DNA from: RGIG3077 sp045541475
GTDB taxonomy: Bacteria > Bacillota > Clostridia > Oscillospirales > Ruminococcaceae
Reading direction: 5' to 3'
DNA: 34,038 bases
NCBI GenBank assembly: GCA_045541475.1
Contig: JAZQJI010000029.1
Span: 1-34,038, forward strand
Each line of letters begins with the position of its first letter. Within the stretch, counting starts at the first letter, position 1. Positions 6,697 to 15,780 of the stretch are shown piece after piece. The notes under the pieces are model-generated. The model did not search any database. It saw nothing but the letters and a program-made list of their open reading frames with translations, and was not told the origin of the DNA. The translations under genes were made by a program, and so were the position numbers.

Positions 6697-7620
6697 ATGG
6701 AATTTAAACATTTACCCGTTTTGGCAAGCGAATGTATCGAATCGCTTAACATTAACCCAAACGGTATTTACATTGATTGCACCGCAGGTGGTGCGGGACA
6801 TTCTCGTCTGATTGCGCAAAGGCTTGAAAATGGCAGGCTTATCGCTTTAGACAGAGATCCCGAAGCTGTGCAGGTTGCAACACAGCGACTTAAAGATTTT
6901 AATGCAACAGTTGTTAACAAAAACTATTCCGAACTGCTGCAAGCATTGAGCGAACTTGGAATAGACAAGGCTGACGGCATACTTATGGACCTTGGTGTTT
7001 CTTCGTATCAGCTTGATTGTGCCGAGCGCGGTTTTTCTTACCATGCAGACGCTATGCTTGATATGCGAATGAGCAAAAACGGCATAAGTGCCGCAGATGT
7101 TGTTAACACATACAGCTTTGAAGAGCTGCGAAAAATTATATTTGAATACGGCGAGGAAAAAAACGCTCCATCAATTGCAAGGGCAATTGTAAACAAGCGA
7201 GAAACAGAAAAAATTGAAACAACCCTTCAGCTTGCGGAGATTATCAAGGCAAATGTGCCCGCATCATACCGCCGAGAAAAGAATCCTTGCAAAAAAACAT
7301 TCCAGGCGATACGCATTGCCGTTAACAATGAATTTGAGCATCTTTCAATCGGGCTTGATGCCGCGTTTGAATCGCTTAAAATCGGCGGAAGGCTTGCAGT
7401 AATAACTTTTCACTCAATAGAAGACAGAATAGTAAAAAAAAGATTTGCGCAATTTTGCACCGGCTGTACTTGCCCACCGGAATTTCCGCAATGCGTGTGC
7501 GGAAAATTGCCAAAAGGCAAGCTTGTTAACAAAAAGCCAATTATCGCTTCTGCCGATGAATTGGAACAAAACCTGCGCAGCCGCAGCGCAAAGCTGAGAG
7601 TAATTGAAAAAATCAGATAG
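6697..7620 (+). CDS. rsmH: 16S rRNA (cytosine(1402)-N(4))-methyltransferase RsmH
   Basis: RsmH (formerly MraW) uses S-adenosylmethionine to methylate N4 of C1402 in the ribosomal P site. The 307-residue protein shows the SAM-binding DCTAGGAGHS near the N-terminus and the acidic DRDPEA after the next strand. ILMDLGVSSYQLD and the late FHSIEDRIVKKRF are also present. The family Cys-rich patch (CTGCTCPPEFPQCVCG) precedes the C-terminus. I chose the ATG at 6697, with GGGTGA seven bases upstream; an upstream TTG at 6667 overlaps mraZ and has no ribosome site. It belongs to the same transcript as mraZ. Confidence 0.96.
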   Translation: MEFKHLPVLASECIESLNINPNGIYIDCTAGGAGHSRLIAQRLENGRLIALDRDPEAVQVATQRLKDFNATVVNKNYSELLQALSELGIDKADGILMDLGVSSYQLDCAERGFSYHADAMLDMRMSKNGISAADVVNTYSFEELRKIIFEYGEEKNAPSIARAIVNKRETEKIETTLQLAEIIKANVPASYRREKNPCKKTFQAIRIAVNNEFEHLSIGLDAAFESLKIGGRLAVITFHSIEDRIVKKRFAQFCTGCTCPPEFPQCVCGKLPKGKLVNKKPIIASADELEQNLRSRSAKLRVIEKIR

Positions 7621-7669
7621 CAAAAGCTAAGGTAATATATTATTATACCATAACAGGAAAGGAAAAGCA

Positions 7670-8146
7670 ATGGCAGAAACAAATCTTGCGTACCAAAACA
7701 ATCTTGCCTATGAAGAATCTACAGCAAGAGAACTTGATAAGGCGCAAATTAAACAGATAAAGAAAAACTATAACCCCCGCAAAAAAGCGCTTCCGCTCAA
7801 GGTTGCTCTGCTTGCAGCGGCTGTTTGCGCTATGCTTTGCTTTATGATTGCGGGCAAATTAAAGGAAGCTGACCTTTACAACAAGCTTTCCACCACAAAC
7901 GCACAGCTTGAATTGCTTAATAGCGAAAACGTTAAAATGCAAAGCGAAATTCAAAGCATGACTTCTAAAAAGAATGTGGAAGACTATGCCGAGAATGTAC
8001 TTGGATTGGAAAAAATTGACAGCTCGCAGATTGAGTATATCAGTGTACAACAGGATACTGTTATTCAAAGTCATGAAGAAGAAGAGAATTTCTTTGTCAA
8101 AGTAAGGGATAAATTCGACGATTTTGTGGAATATATCATGGGTTAA
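7670..8146 (+). CDS. ftsL: Cell division protein FtsL/DivIC-like
   Basis: This is a small bitopic septum protein with a cytoplasmic N-terminus rich in polar and basic residues (1-42). One membrane helix follows (about 43-62), then an extracytoplasmic coiled coil (about 64-110). Sequence similarity in this family is low. I assign it from topology, its 158-residue length and its place between rsmH and the class B PBP, where ftsL always sits. FtsL, with DivIC and FtsQ/DivIB, scaffolds and activates FtsW and the septal PBP. GGAAAGG at 7656-7662 precedes the ATG. The acidic tail HEEEENFFVKVRDKF is unremarkable. Confidence 0.85.
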   Translation: MAETNLAYQNNLAYEESTARELDKAQIKQIKKNYNPRKKALPLKVALLAAAVCAMLCFMIAGKLKEADLYNKLSTTNAQLELLNSENVKMQSEIQSMTSKKNVEDYAENVLGLEKIDSSQIEYISVQQDTVIQSHEEEENFFVKVRDKFDDFVEYIMG

Positions 8147-8163
8147 AAAAATATAATACTTTT

Positions 8164-8195
8164 AAGGACAGTCAACCTCAGCGTTGGCTTTCCTT
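8164..8195 (+). other. Imperfect stem-loop in the ftsL-PBP gap
   Basis: AAGGACAGTCAAC (8164-8176) and GTTGGCTTTCCTT (8183-8195) pair at eleven of thirteen positions around a six-base loop. The nearest T-run (8205-8210) starts nine bases later, too far for a classic terminator. It may slow transcription or protect an mRNA end within the cluster. Confidence 0.4.
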
Positions 8196-8311
8196 GCTAT
8201 ATGGAGATTTTTTCGAAAAAGTATGTTTTGTGTAAAAATATTTAATTTAAAGTAAAATTGATAATTTTAAGCACTTTATTTAGCGTTTTTTTCGAAAAGA
8301 AGGGAGCGAAA

Positions 8312-10564
8312 ATGTCAAATCAGCAAAATTCGGCACAAAATAGCAGAAGAGATCTGCCAACCAACAGAATGAGAATAAGGCTGAATATTTGGGTTTTTCT
8401 GGCTATGATGCTGTTTGTCGGTTGGACGGTTTATTGGCTGTTTAAAGCGGCAGTTATAGATAGCGGTAAATACAAAAAGCTTGCTAACGAAACGCAATTC
8501 AGCACAGTTACAATATCGGCAAGCCGAGGCTCGATTTACGATGCAAACGGTGAACTGCTTGCATCAAGCGCAACAGTTTACAAAGTGTTTGTGGACCCTT
8601 CTCTCTACGAAGAATACGACACAAACAATCGTGATATTATCATTTCAAAGCTTTCATCTGCGCTTGATATTGATGAGCAAAAGGTTATTGATGCATTGGG
8701 CAAAACCACCAGTCAGTACGAAGTTTTGAAATCACAAGTTGAACAATCCGTTGTTGATGATATTTACGCCTTTGTTGAAGAACATGGCATAAGATGCATA
8801 AGCACCGTTGAAGATACGAAAAGATACTATCCGCAAAACGAGCTTGCCGCATCAGTTATCGGCTTTACCAACAGTGATGGAGTTGGACAATATGGCATTG
8901 AATATCAATACAACGATGAGCTGACAGGCATTAACGGACGCATTATTACCGCAACCGACGCTAACGGCGACGAAATGGCTTACGAATACAAAAAGCTTTA
9001 CGAAGCCGAAAACGGCAGCGACCTTTACCTCACTCTTGACATGAATATGCAATATTATCTTGAAAAGAATCTTGCAGATGTTGTCGAAGATCAGATTGTT
9101 GCCGAAAGAACCTGCGGAATTATCATGGACTGTAATACAGGCGCAATTCTTGCAATGGCAACTGTACCGGGCTTTGACCTTAACAATCCCAGTGTGATTT
9201 ATGATGCAAACGTGCAAGCACAGCTTGACGCATTAAGCGAAGAAGATTACCAGGCGGCATACATAGCCGCAAGAGAAGCACAGTGGAAAAACAAGTGCAT
9301 TACCGAGCTTTATTATCCCGGTTCGGTTTTCAAGGTTCTAACAGGTTCAATGGCACTTGAAGAAAAGGTTATATCTCTTACTGATGCTTTTGGTTGTGCA
9401 GATACAAACGTTAGCGGAACTACCTTCCATTGTTGGAAGGCAAGCGGACACGGCACGCAGGATTTTTTTGACGCTTTGGCAAACTCCTGCAACCCTGCAT
9501 TTATTTCAATATCAAGCCGACTTGGCGCACGCACATTCAGCGATTATTTCGATGCTTTTGGAATGTCAAGCAGAACAGGCATTGACCTGCCTTTTGAAAG
9601 CTCAAGCATTTATCAGGGATACGAAGGAATGGGTCCCGTTGAGCTTGCTTCCTGCTCATTCGGACAGACAAACAAGGTTACCCCCTTGCAGATGATTACA
9701 GCTTATGCCGCTTGCATAAACGGAGGATATCTTGTAGAGCCTTATGTTGTAGACAAAATTGTAGATAACGACGGCAATGTAACATGGCAGCACGAAACTG
9801 AGGTTATCCGCCAGGTTATTTCAGAGGAAACATCGGAAACGATGTGCCAGGCGCTCGAAAACGTTGTCGAAACAAACGGTGGCAGCAACGCTTACATAAA
9901 AGGCTTCAGCATAGGCGGAAAGAGCGGTACTTCACAAAAACAGGACGAAAACAACGCCGAAGGCAGAGATGACCTTTATGTTGCTTCATACTGCTGCTTC
10001 ACCCCTGCTGATGATCCTGAAATCATCATGCTGATTATGGTAGATGAACCCACCACGGGCGATTACTATGCAAGTATTGTTGCAGTGCCTACCGCCAGAG
10101 CTATCATGACGGATATACTACCTTACATGGGATATTACCCCGAATATACAGAAGAAGAACTGCTTACACTTGATATTGCTGTTCCCTCGCTTTCAGATTT
10201 AAGCACCGAAAACGCTGTGCTTAAAGTTCAGGGTGCGGGATTCAATTACGAGGTTATAGGCGAAGGCGATTCGGTTTATGCTCAAATGCCTTTGGCAGAC
10301 AGCAAAATGCCCGCCGACGGTACGGTTTACATCTACACCGAGGAAGGCACCACCGAACAGATAACAACAATGCCCGATGTTACGGGAATGTCGCTTTACA
10401 ACGCAAACGCCGCACTTGCATCGGCAGGAATTAACTACACCTTAACGGGTGCATCTTCAAACAGCAGTGCAACGGTGCATACACAAAGTGTTACCTACGG
10501 TGAAGAAATACCCAAGGGTACTATTGTAGAACTTTACTTTGCAATTGACGGCGATTCGGGCTGA
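8312..10564 (+). CDS. ftsI: Class B penicillin-binding protein with two PASTA domains (FtsI/SpoVD/PBP2x type)
   Basis: This septal transpeptidase cross-links peptidoglycan made by FtsW. The 750-residue protein has a cytoplasmic head, one membrane helix (about 25-46) and a PBP-dimer domain opening with SRGSIYDANGELLA. The transpeptidase domain has SVFK (catalytic Ser338), SCN (392-394) and KSGT (537-540). Two PASTA domains follow (about 620-676 and 685-746). KSG in place of KTG also occurs in pneumococcal PBP2x. It is the only class B PBP in the window, so it may serve vegetative division (FtsI role) or spore cortex (SpoVD role); the sequence alone does not decide. The ATG at 8312 has AGGGAG upstream. 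An upstream in-frame start at 8258 lacks one. Confidence 0.93.
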   Translation: MSNQQNSAQNSRRDLPTNRMRIRLNIWVFLAMMLFVGWTVYWLFKAAVIDSGKYKKLANETQFSTVTISASRGSIYDANGELLASSATVYKVFVDPSLYEEYDTNNRDIIISKLSSALDIDEQKVIDALGKTTSQYEVLKSQVEQSVVDDIYAFVEEHGIRCISTVEDTKRYYPQNELAASVIGFTNSDGVGQYGIEYQYNDELTGINGRIITATDANGDEMAYEYKKLYEAENGSDLYLTLDMNMQYYLEKNLADVVEDQIVAERTCGIIMDCNTGAILAMATVPGFDLNNPSVIYDANVQAQLDALSEEDYQAAYIAAREAQWKNKCITELYYPGSVFKVLTGSMALEEKVISLTDAFGCADTNVSGTTFHCWKASGHGTQDFFDALANSCNPAFISISSRLGARTFSDYFDAFGMSSRTGIDLPFESSSIYQGYEGMGPVELASCSFGQTNKVTPLQMITAYAACINGGYLVEPYVVDKIVDNDGNVTWQHETEVIRQVISEETSETMCQALENVVETNGGSNAYIKGFSIGGKSGTSQKQDENNAEGRDDLYVASYCCFTPADDPEIIMLIMVDEPTTGDYYASIVAVPTARAIMTDILPYMGYYPEYTEEELLTLDIAVPSLSDLSTENAVLKVQGAGFNYEVIGEGDSVYAQMPLADSKMPADGTVYIYTEEGTTEQITTMPDVTGMSLYNANAALASAGINYTLTGASSNSSATVHTQSVTYGEEIPKGTIVELYFAIDGDSG

Positions 10565-10623
10565 TATATATACAGCACAAAACCGCATAAATATAAGATA
10601 TAATTACAGAAGGGAAAATCAAC

Positions 10624-12054
10624 ATGAAACTTTTTGAGCTTTTTGAAAAAGATATCTTGCAGCAGAAATTTGAAAACTGCGAGATAAGTACAATTACAGA
10701 TGATTCAAGAAAGATTGAAAAGGACTGTATATTTGTATGCATACAGGGTGCCAGCTTTGATGGTCATAGCTTTGCACAAAAGGCACTTGAAAACGGTGCG
10801 GCATTTGTTGTTGCACAGCGCGATTTAGGAATTGAAAAGCAGATTATTGTTGATGATACCCGTGATATGTACGGCAAGCTGTGCGCAAAGTGGTTCGGCA
10901 ACCCCGAAAAAAAGCTTAAATTAATCGGTGTAACAGGCACAAACGGCAAAACCACAATGACACATATCATTAAGCATATCTTGACCGAAAATGGTTTTAA
11001 GGTTGGTCTGATAGGCACTATTCAAAACGAAATCGGCGATGAAATTATACCCGCAAAGAATACAACTCCGCTGACGTTTGAATTTTTCTCTCTGCTTGCA
11101 AAAATGGTTGAAGCCAACTGCACACACGCTGTTATGGAAGTTTCAAGCTTTGGATTGCAACAAAAGAGAATAGGTCCGGCTTCATTCGGAATAGGCGTGT
11201 TTACAAACCTCACCCCCGATCATCTTGATTATCACGCCGATATGGAAGATTACTACAATGCAAAAAAACAGTTGTTTGATATTTGCGATATTGCAATATG
11301 CAACATAGATGATGCCTATGGCGAAAGATTGTACAACGAAATAAGCTGCAACAAATACACGTTCTCAAATCACAAAAAAGCCGATTTCTATGCAGATGCT
11401 ATCAGAACAAACGCTAAAGGAAGCAGCTTTTGGTTCTGCACAGGAGAAAAGTCTTACTTTGTAAACCTGCACATGCCCGGACTTTTCAATATTTCAAACG
11501 CTACGGCTGCCATGGGTGCCTGCCTTAAATTAGGCTTACCGATTGAAAAGATTATTGAAGCTACGTCTAACTACATGGGCACAAAGGGCAGATGCGAAAT
11601 TATACCCACAAACAGAGATTTTTCGGTTATATGCGATTATGCACACACGCCTGATGCCCTTGAAAATATCTTGTTTGCTATAAAATCGTTTACCGAAAAC
11701 AGACTTGTTTGTCTTTTCGGCTGTGGCGGCGACAGAGATAAAACCAAGCGTCCCTTAATGGCAAAGGCTGCTGAAAAATATGCCGATTTGCTTATAATCA
11801 CATCGGATAACCCGAGAAACGAAGAGCCCGATGCAATTATTGATAATATTATTGCAGGACTTGACCAAAAGACTGAATATGTAAGAATTACCGACAGAAA
11901 AGAAGCAATAATCCACGCACTTAAAAACGCCGTTCAGGGTGATGTCATCGTACTTGCAGGCAAGGGCCACGAAGATTATCAGGTGCTTGCAAACGGCGAA
12001 AAAATCCATTTTGATGAAAGAGAAATTGTAGCGGAAGGACTGAGCAGGCTTTAA
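10624..12054 (+). CDS. murE: UDP-MurNAc-tripeptide synthetase MurE, meso-diaminopimelate type
   Basis: MurE adds the third residue to UDP-MurNAc-L-Ala-D-Glu in the cytoplasm, using ATP. The 476-residue protein has the N-terminal UDP-binding domain and the P-loop GVTGTNGKTT (102-111). The carbamylated-lysine segment is around 204-215, and the C-terminal domain carries DNPR (395-398). DNPR marks enzymes that add meso-diaminopimelate, whereas L-lysine enzymes differ there, so the wall should be of the DAP type. The usual EVSSH motif reads EVSSF here (172-176), a small departure at a normally conserved histidine. The ATG follows AGAAGGG. murF starts 17 bases downstream. Confidence 0.96.
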   Translation: MKLFELFEKDILQQKFENCEISTITDDSRKIEKDCIFVCIQGASFDGHSFAQKALENGAAFVVAQRDLGIEKQIIVDDTRDMYGKLCAKWFGNPEKKLKLIGVTGTNGKTTMTHIIKHILTENGFKVGLIGTIQNEIGDEIIPAKNTTPLTFEFFSLLAKMVEANCTHAVMEVSSFGLQQKRIGPASFGIGVFTNLTPDHLDYHADMEDYYNAKKQLFDICDIAICNIDDAYGERLYNEISCNKYTFSNHKKADFYADAIRTNAKGSSFWFCTGEKSYFVNLHMPGLFNISNATAAMGACLKLGLPIEKIIEATSNYMGTKGRCEIIPTNRDFSVICDYAHTPDALENILFAIKSFTENRLVCLFGCGGDRDKTKRPLMAKAAEKYADLLIITSDNPRNEEPDAIIDNIIAGLDQKTEYVRITDRKEAIIHALKNAVQGDVIVLAGKGHEDYQVLANGEKIHFDEREIVAEGLSRL

Positions 12055-12071
12055 TATTAAAGCTTAATATT

Positions 12072-13427
12072 ATGGAGAATTTTACCACTAAAGATATCGC
12101 AAAAATTCTTGACACGCAATGCCCTGTTGATTGCACTGTAACCGATATTTCAACCGATACTCGCACCATTACAAAGGGCAGTGTGTTTTTGGCACTTAAA
12201 GGTGCAAATTTTGATGGTCACGATTTTTTATTGCAAGCCTACCAAAGCGGTGCTTGCGCTGTTGTTACCGAAAAGAAAATAGAAGGCATACCCTGCATTT
12301 TAACAAACGATACGACACAGGCTCTTATTGACATTGCAAAGGGTTACCGTCAAAAATTTTCGCCCATACTTGTGGGAATAACCGGCAGTGTTGGCAAAAC
12401 CACCACCAAGGATATGATTGCGCTTGTGCTTGAAGAAAAGTACAAAACGCTTAAAACCATGGGCAACCTTAATAATCATATTGGTTTGCCCAAAACCCTG
12501 CTTAATCTTAATTCCACAATTGAAGCGGCAGTTATTGAAATGGGTATGAATCATTTTGGAGAGATTGAACGCTTAACCAATTGCGCTCAACCGCAAATTG
12601 CCGTTATTACAAACATTGGTTGGTCGCACATTGAAAATTTAGGCTCAAGAGAAGGCATTTTAAAAGCAAAGCTTGAGATTTTAAAATCCATGAACAGCGA
12701 TTTGCCCCTTATAACAAATGCTGATGATGAATATCTTGCACCGCTGAAAAATACTCTCGACAGAGAAGTTATAACCTATGGCATTGACAACGATAAAGCA
12801 GATATCAGGGCAACGGATATTATATCAAGCGACAGCACAACAAGCTTTAAGGCTGTATACGGTGATATTTCATGCAATATCACGCTTAACGCCATCGGCA
12901 GACATAATATTTTAAACGCTTTGGCGGCATTTGCTGTGGGTATTAAGGCAAATCTTACGCCGTTGCAAATTGCAAGCGCACTTGCTAAATACAAATCAAG
13001 CGCAATGCGTCAGAACATTATTGAGCATAACGGTGTAACGATTATAGCCGATTGTTACAACGCAAGCCCCGACTCTATGAAAGCGGCACTTGATATGCTT
13101 GATTTAACAAAAGCCAACCGCCGTATTGCCGTGCTTGGCGATATGCTTGAGCTTGGATCTTACTCTCAAAAACTGCACAAAGCAGTAGGCGATTACGCCG
13201 CAAGCAGCAATGTAGACATGATTTTTTGCTGCGGTGCAGAAAGCAGACATATTGCGCTTAACGCAAGCTTGAAGGGCAAAATGGCAAAGCATTACTACAA
13301 CCCCGAAACGCTGTGCCAATCAATAAAAGCTATCATCGCACCGGGCGATGCAGTGTTGTTTAAAGCAAGCCGAGGCATGCACCTTGAAAATGTAATAAAA
13401 GCAATTTTCGGTGATATAATATCTTGA
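12072..13427 (+). CDS. murF: UDP-MurNAc-tripeptide-D-Ala-D-Ala ligase MurF
   Basis: MurF adds D-Ala-D-Ala to UDP-MurNAc-tripeptide with ATP, the last cytoplasmic step before lipid I. The 451-residue protein shows the Mur ligase pattern. An N-terminal UDP-binding domain carries STDTRTITKGSVFLAL, and the P-loop is GITGSVGKTTTKD. The MurF hallmark GNLNNHIGLP follows, and the C-terminal domain has DCYNASPDSMKAAL. The ATG at 12072 has no obvious ribosome site, which suggests translational coupling to murE. The stop codon overlaps a TTG that could start mraY. Confidence 0.96.
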   Translation: MENFTTKDIAKILDTQCPVDCTVTDISTDTRTITKGSVFLALKGANFDGHDFLLQAYQSGACAVVTEKKIEGIPCILTNDTTQALIDIAKGYRQKFSPILVGITGSVGKTTTKDMIALVLEEKYKTLKTMGNLNNHIGLPKTLLNLNSTIEAAVIEMGMNHFGEIERLTNCAQPQIAVITNIGWSHIENLGSREGILKAKLEILKSMNSDLPLITNADDEYLAPLKNTLDREVITYGIDNDKADIRATDIISSDSTTSFKAVYGDISCNITLNAIGRHNILNALAAFAVGIKANLTPLQIASALAKYKSSAMRQNIIEHNGVTIIADCYNASPDSMKAALDMLDLTKANRRIAVLGDMLELGSYSQKLHKAVGDYAASSNVDMIFCCGAESRHIALNASLKGKMAKHYYNPETLCQSIKAIIAPGDAVLFKASRGMHLENVIKAIFGDIIS

Positions 13428-13447
13428 CGGAAGGAATAAAAATCCAA

Positions 13448-14461
13448 ATGCAGTATTTTCTCAGTGTGGCAGTGTCACTCACCTCATTCGTATTATCAGC
13501 TATTATCGGTATTGTGCTTATACCGTACCTGCGTAAAATTCATTTTGGGCAAACAATTCTTGATATAGGCCCTAAATGGCACAAATCAAAGCAGGGTACA
13601 CCCATCATGGGCGGCTTTATGTTCATCATTGCAAGCGTTGTTACGGTTGGGCTTGGTTATCTTGTTTACTATTTTCGATATGCCGATACCGTTTCTGACG
13701 ATGTAAAAACAGGCGGCTTAAAGCTGTTAACCTGTGTGCTTTACGCTTTGCTTTGCTGCGCAATCGGCTTTGCCGATGATTACATCAAGGCGGTTAAAAA
13801 GCAAAATTTAGGACTTAACGCAAAGCAGAAAATGTTTTTTCAGATACTTTTTGCGTGCGGTTTTTTAGGCATGATGTACGCTTTGGGCGATACACAAACA
13901 TATATCGACTTTTTCTTCTTCAAGTTAGAGCTTGGCATTTTCTATTATCCACTTATTCTGCTGTTTATGGTTTTTATGACAAACGCCGTAAACCTTACCG
14001 ATGGCATCGACGGGCTTTGCTCAACGGTTACGGTAGTTTCAATGCTCGGTTTAGCGGCTCTTTGCTCCGTACTTGATTTTACCGGTGCAAGCGAACTTAT
14101 TCTTTATGCTTTTGCAATTGCCGGCGGCTGCATCGGATTTTTAATTTGGAACTTACACCCTGCAAAATGCTTTATGGGAGATACGGGTTCAATGTACTTA
14201 GGCGGTGCTTTTACCGCAATCGGTGTGGCAACAAAATGCCATTTACTGATAGTTTTAATCGGCGTTGTATATTTCTGCGAAGCTATGAGCGTTGTTTTGC
14301 AGGTTATCTCCTACAAGACGACTAAAAAAAGAATTTTCAAGATGTCCCCTATCCATCATCACTTTGAGCTTTGCAATTTCAGCGAATATAAAATTGTTAT
14401 AAGTTTTTCAATTACAGGTTTGATTTTTGCGGCACTTGCCGTTTTTATGCAGGCTATGTAA
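13448..14461 (+). CDS. mraY: Phospho-MurNAc-pentapeptide-transferase MraY
   Basis: MraY moves phospho-MurNAc-pentapeptide onto undecaprenyl phosphate to make lipid I at the inner face of the membrane. About ten hydrophobic segments are visible in 337 residues. Active-site motifs are present: FADDYIK (aspartate pair), NLTDGIDGL, FMGDTGS and PIHHHFEL with the triple histidine. The ATG at 13448 starts MQYFLSV and has GGAAGGA at 13429-13435, a rather long spacing. The in-frame TTG at 13424 forms a TTGA overlap with the murF stop and would add eight residues. Either start is possible. Confidence 0.95.
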   Translation: MQYFLSVAVSLTSFVLSAIIGIVLIPYLRKIHFGQTILDIGPKWHKSKQGTPIMGGFMFIIASVVTVGLGYLVYYFRYADTVSDDVKTGGLKLLTCVLYALLCCAIGFADDYIKAVKKQNLGLNAKQKMFFQILFACGFLGMMYALGDTQTYIDFFFFKLELGIFYYPLILLFMVFMTNAVNLTDGIDGLCSTVTVVSMLGLAALCSVLDFTGASELILYAFAIAGGCIGFLIWNLHPAKCFMGDTGSMYLGGAFTAIGVATKCHLLIVLIGVVYFCEAMSVVLQVISYKTTKKRIFKMSPIHHHFELCNFSEYKIVISFSITGLIFAALAVFMQAM

Positions 14462-14500
14462 ATTAATTATATCTCAAAAAATTCAGAAACGGAGGCAAAA

Positions 14501-15742
14501 ATGGCGCATAACACCACTGCCGATACTATCGGCAACGAGAAAAAAAGAACAATATCTTCCAAAACAAGTATGCGCGCTGCAAAGCTAAAACGCATACAAA
14601 AAGCTGCAACTATAAGCGGCGTTATCGACCTGCCGTTTTTGATAATCATTCTCGTTTTACTCGTTTTCGGAATTGTAATGATGTTTTCCGCAAGCTATGT
14701 TTGGGCACTGCACGATATTGATGAAACCGGCGGCGACGGTGCTTATTACATGAAACGTCAAGCTGTATGGGCAGTTGTCGGGCTTGTTTTTATGTACGCA
14801 GCAAGTCGCTTTGATTATCATATACTGAAACGAAAGATTATTGCAATCGGTTTGCCCATAGTTTCGTGGATATTGCTTTGGATGGTATTTACACCATTGG
14901 GCGTTACCCGAAACGGTGCAAGACGTTGGCTTAATCTTGGATTTGTTCAGTTTCAGCCTTCCGAGTTGATGAAGCTCGGTATAATCGTTTTGTTTTCATT
15001 TTTAATAGCAAATAACTATAAAAAAATGCACAAAATAAGCTATGGCATAATCTTTTTTGGATTTTTGCTTGTGCTTGCATTAATACCCGTAGTAATGCAG
15101 CCGCACCTTTCGGCAACAATTTTGATTTGCGCAATTGCCTTTGCAATGATATTTGTAGGCGGTGCAAAACTTTCGCACATTGCTTTGCTTTTTACTATTG
15201 GTGTTGCGCTGATTTCAGTAGTTATTCTCAGCATGATACAATCGGGCGATTTTACCTACATCACAAAACGTATTGATTCTTGGCTTGACCCTTTCTCAGA
15301 CATGCTTAACTCAACATGGCAGACTTGTCAATCGCTGATAGCTATTGGCTCGGGCGGTGTTTTTGGCTTAGGCTTGGGCAATTCACGACAAAAATATCTC
15401 TATCTGCCTGAAACGCAAAACGACTTTGTATTTGCAATTGTGTGCGAAGAGCTTGGATTTGTTGGAGCAATGGCTGTAATAATTCTTTTCGTACTTTTTG
15501 TTTTCCGTGGATTTTACATCGCTTCAAAAGCGTGCGATAAATTCGGCATGATGCTTGCAACAGGTCTTACGGTGCAAATCGGTATACAAGCATTTTTGAA
15601 TATTGCCGTTGTAACAAACGCAGTACCCAACACCGGTATCAGTTTGCCGTTTTTCAGTTACGGCGGTACAGCCCTTTTGATGCAGCTTACACAAATGGGC
15701 ATTATGCTGAATATATCAAGGCAAAGCTTGATAGAAAACTAA
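14501..15742 (+). CDS. ftsW: Lipid II polymerase FtsW (SEDS family)
   Basis: FtsW is the SEDS glycosyltransferase that polymerises lipid II at the septum with the class B PBP. The 413-residue protein has a basic cytoplasmic N-terminus (1-40) and about ten membrane segments. The family motifs are RRWLNLGFVQFQPSE, GGVFGLGLGNSRQK, LPETQNDFVFAIVCEELG and NTGISLPFFSYGGTAL. Position within the dcw cluster supports FtsW/SpoVE rather than RodA. GGAGG lies eight bases before the ATG. It is followed by murG after 38 bases. Confidence 0.94.
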   Translation: MAHNTTADTIGNEKKRTISSKTSMRAAKLKRIQKAATISGVIDLPFLIIILVLLVFGIVMMFSASYVWALHDIDETGGDGAYYMKRQAVWAVVGLVFMYAASRFDYHILKRKIIAIGLPIVSWILLWMVFTPLGVTRNGARRWLNLGFVQFQPSELMKLGIIVLFSFLIANNYKKMHKISYGIIFFGFLLVLALIPVVMQPHLSATILICAIAFAMIFVGGAKLSHIALLFTIGVALISVVILSMIQSGDFTYITKRIDSWLDPFSDMLNSTWQTCQSLIAIGSGGVFGLGLGNSRQKYLYLPETQNDFVFAIVCEELGFVGAMAVIILFVLFVFRGFYIASKACDKFGMMLATGLTVQIGIQAFLNIAVVTNAVPNTGISLPFFSYGGTALLMQLTQMGIMLNISRQSLIEN

Positions 15743-15780
15743 TTAACATCAGTAAAATTGATAATTGAGAGGAAATTTTT

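Noticed and set aside
8164..8210. Terminator between ftsL and the PBP gene
   Set aside because: The hairpin is imperfect and the T-run starts nine bases after the stem, so it is listed only as a stem-loop.
9918..9929. Altered KTG box (KSGT) in the class B PBP as a sign of beta-lactam resistance
   Set aside because: KSG is a normal variant, also seen in pneumococcal PBP2x; it says nothing about resistance by itself.
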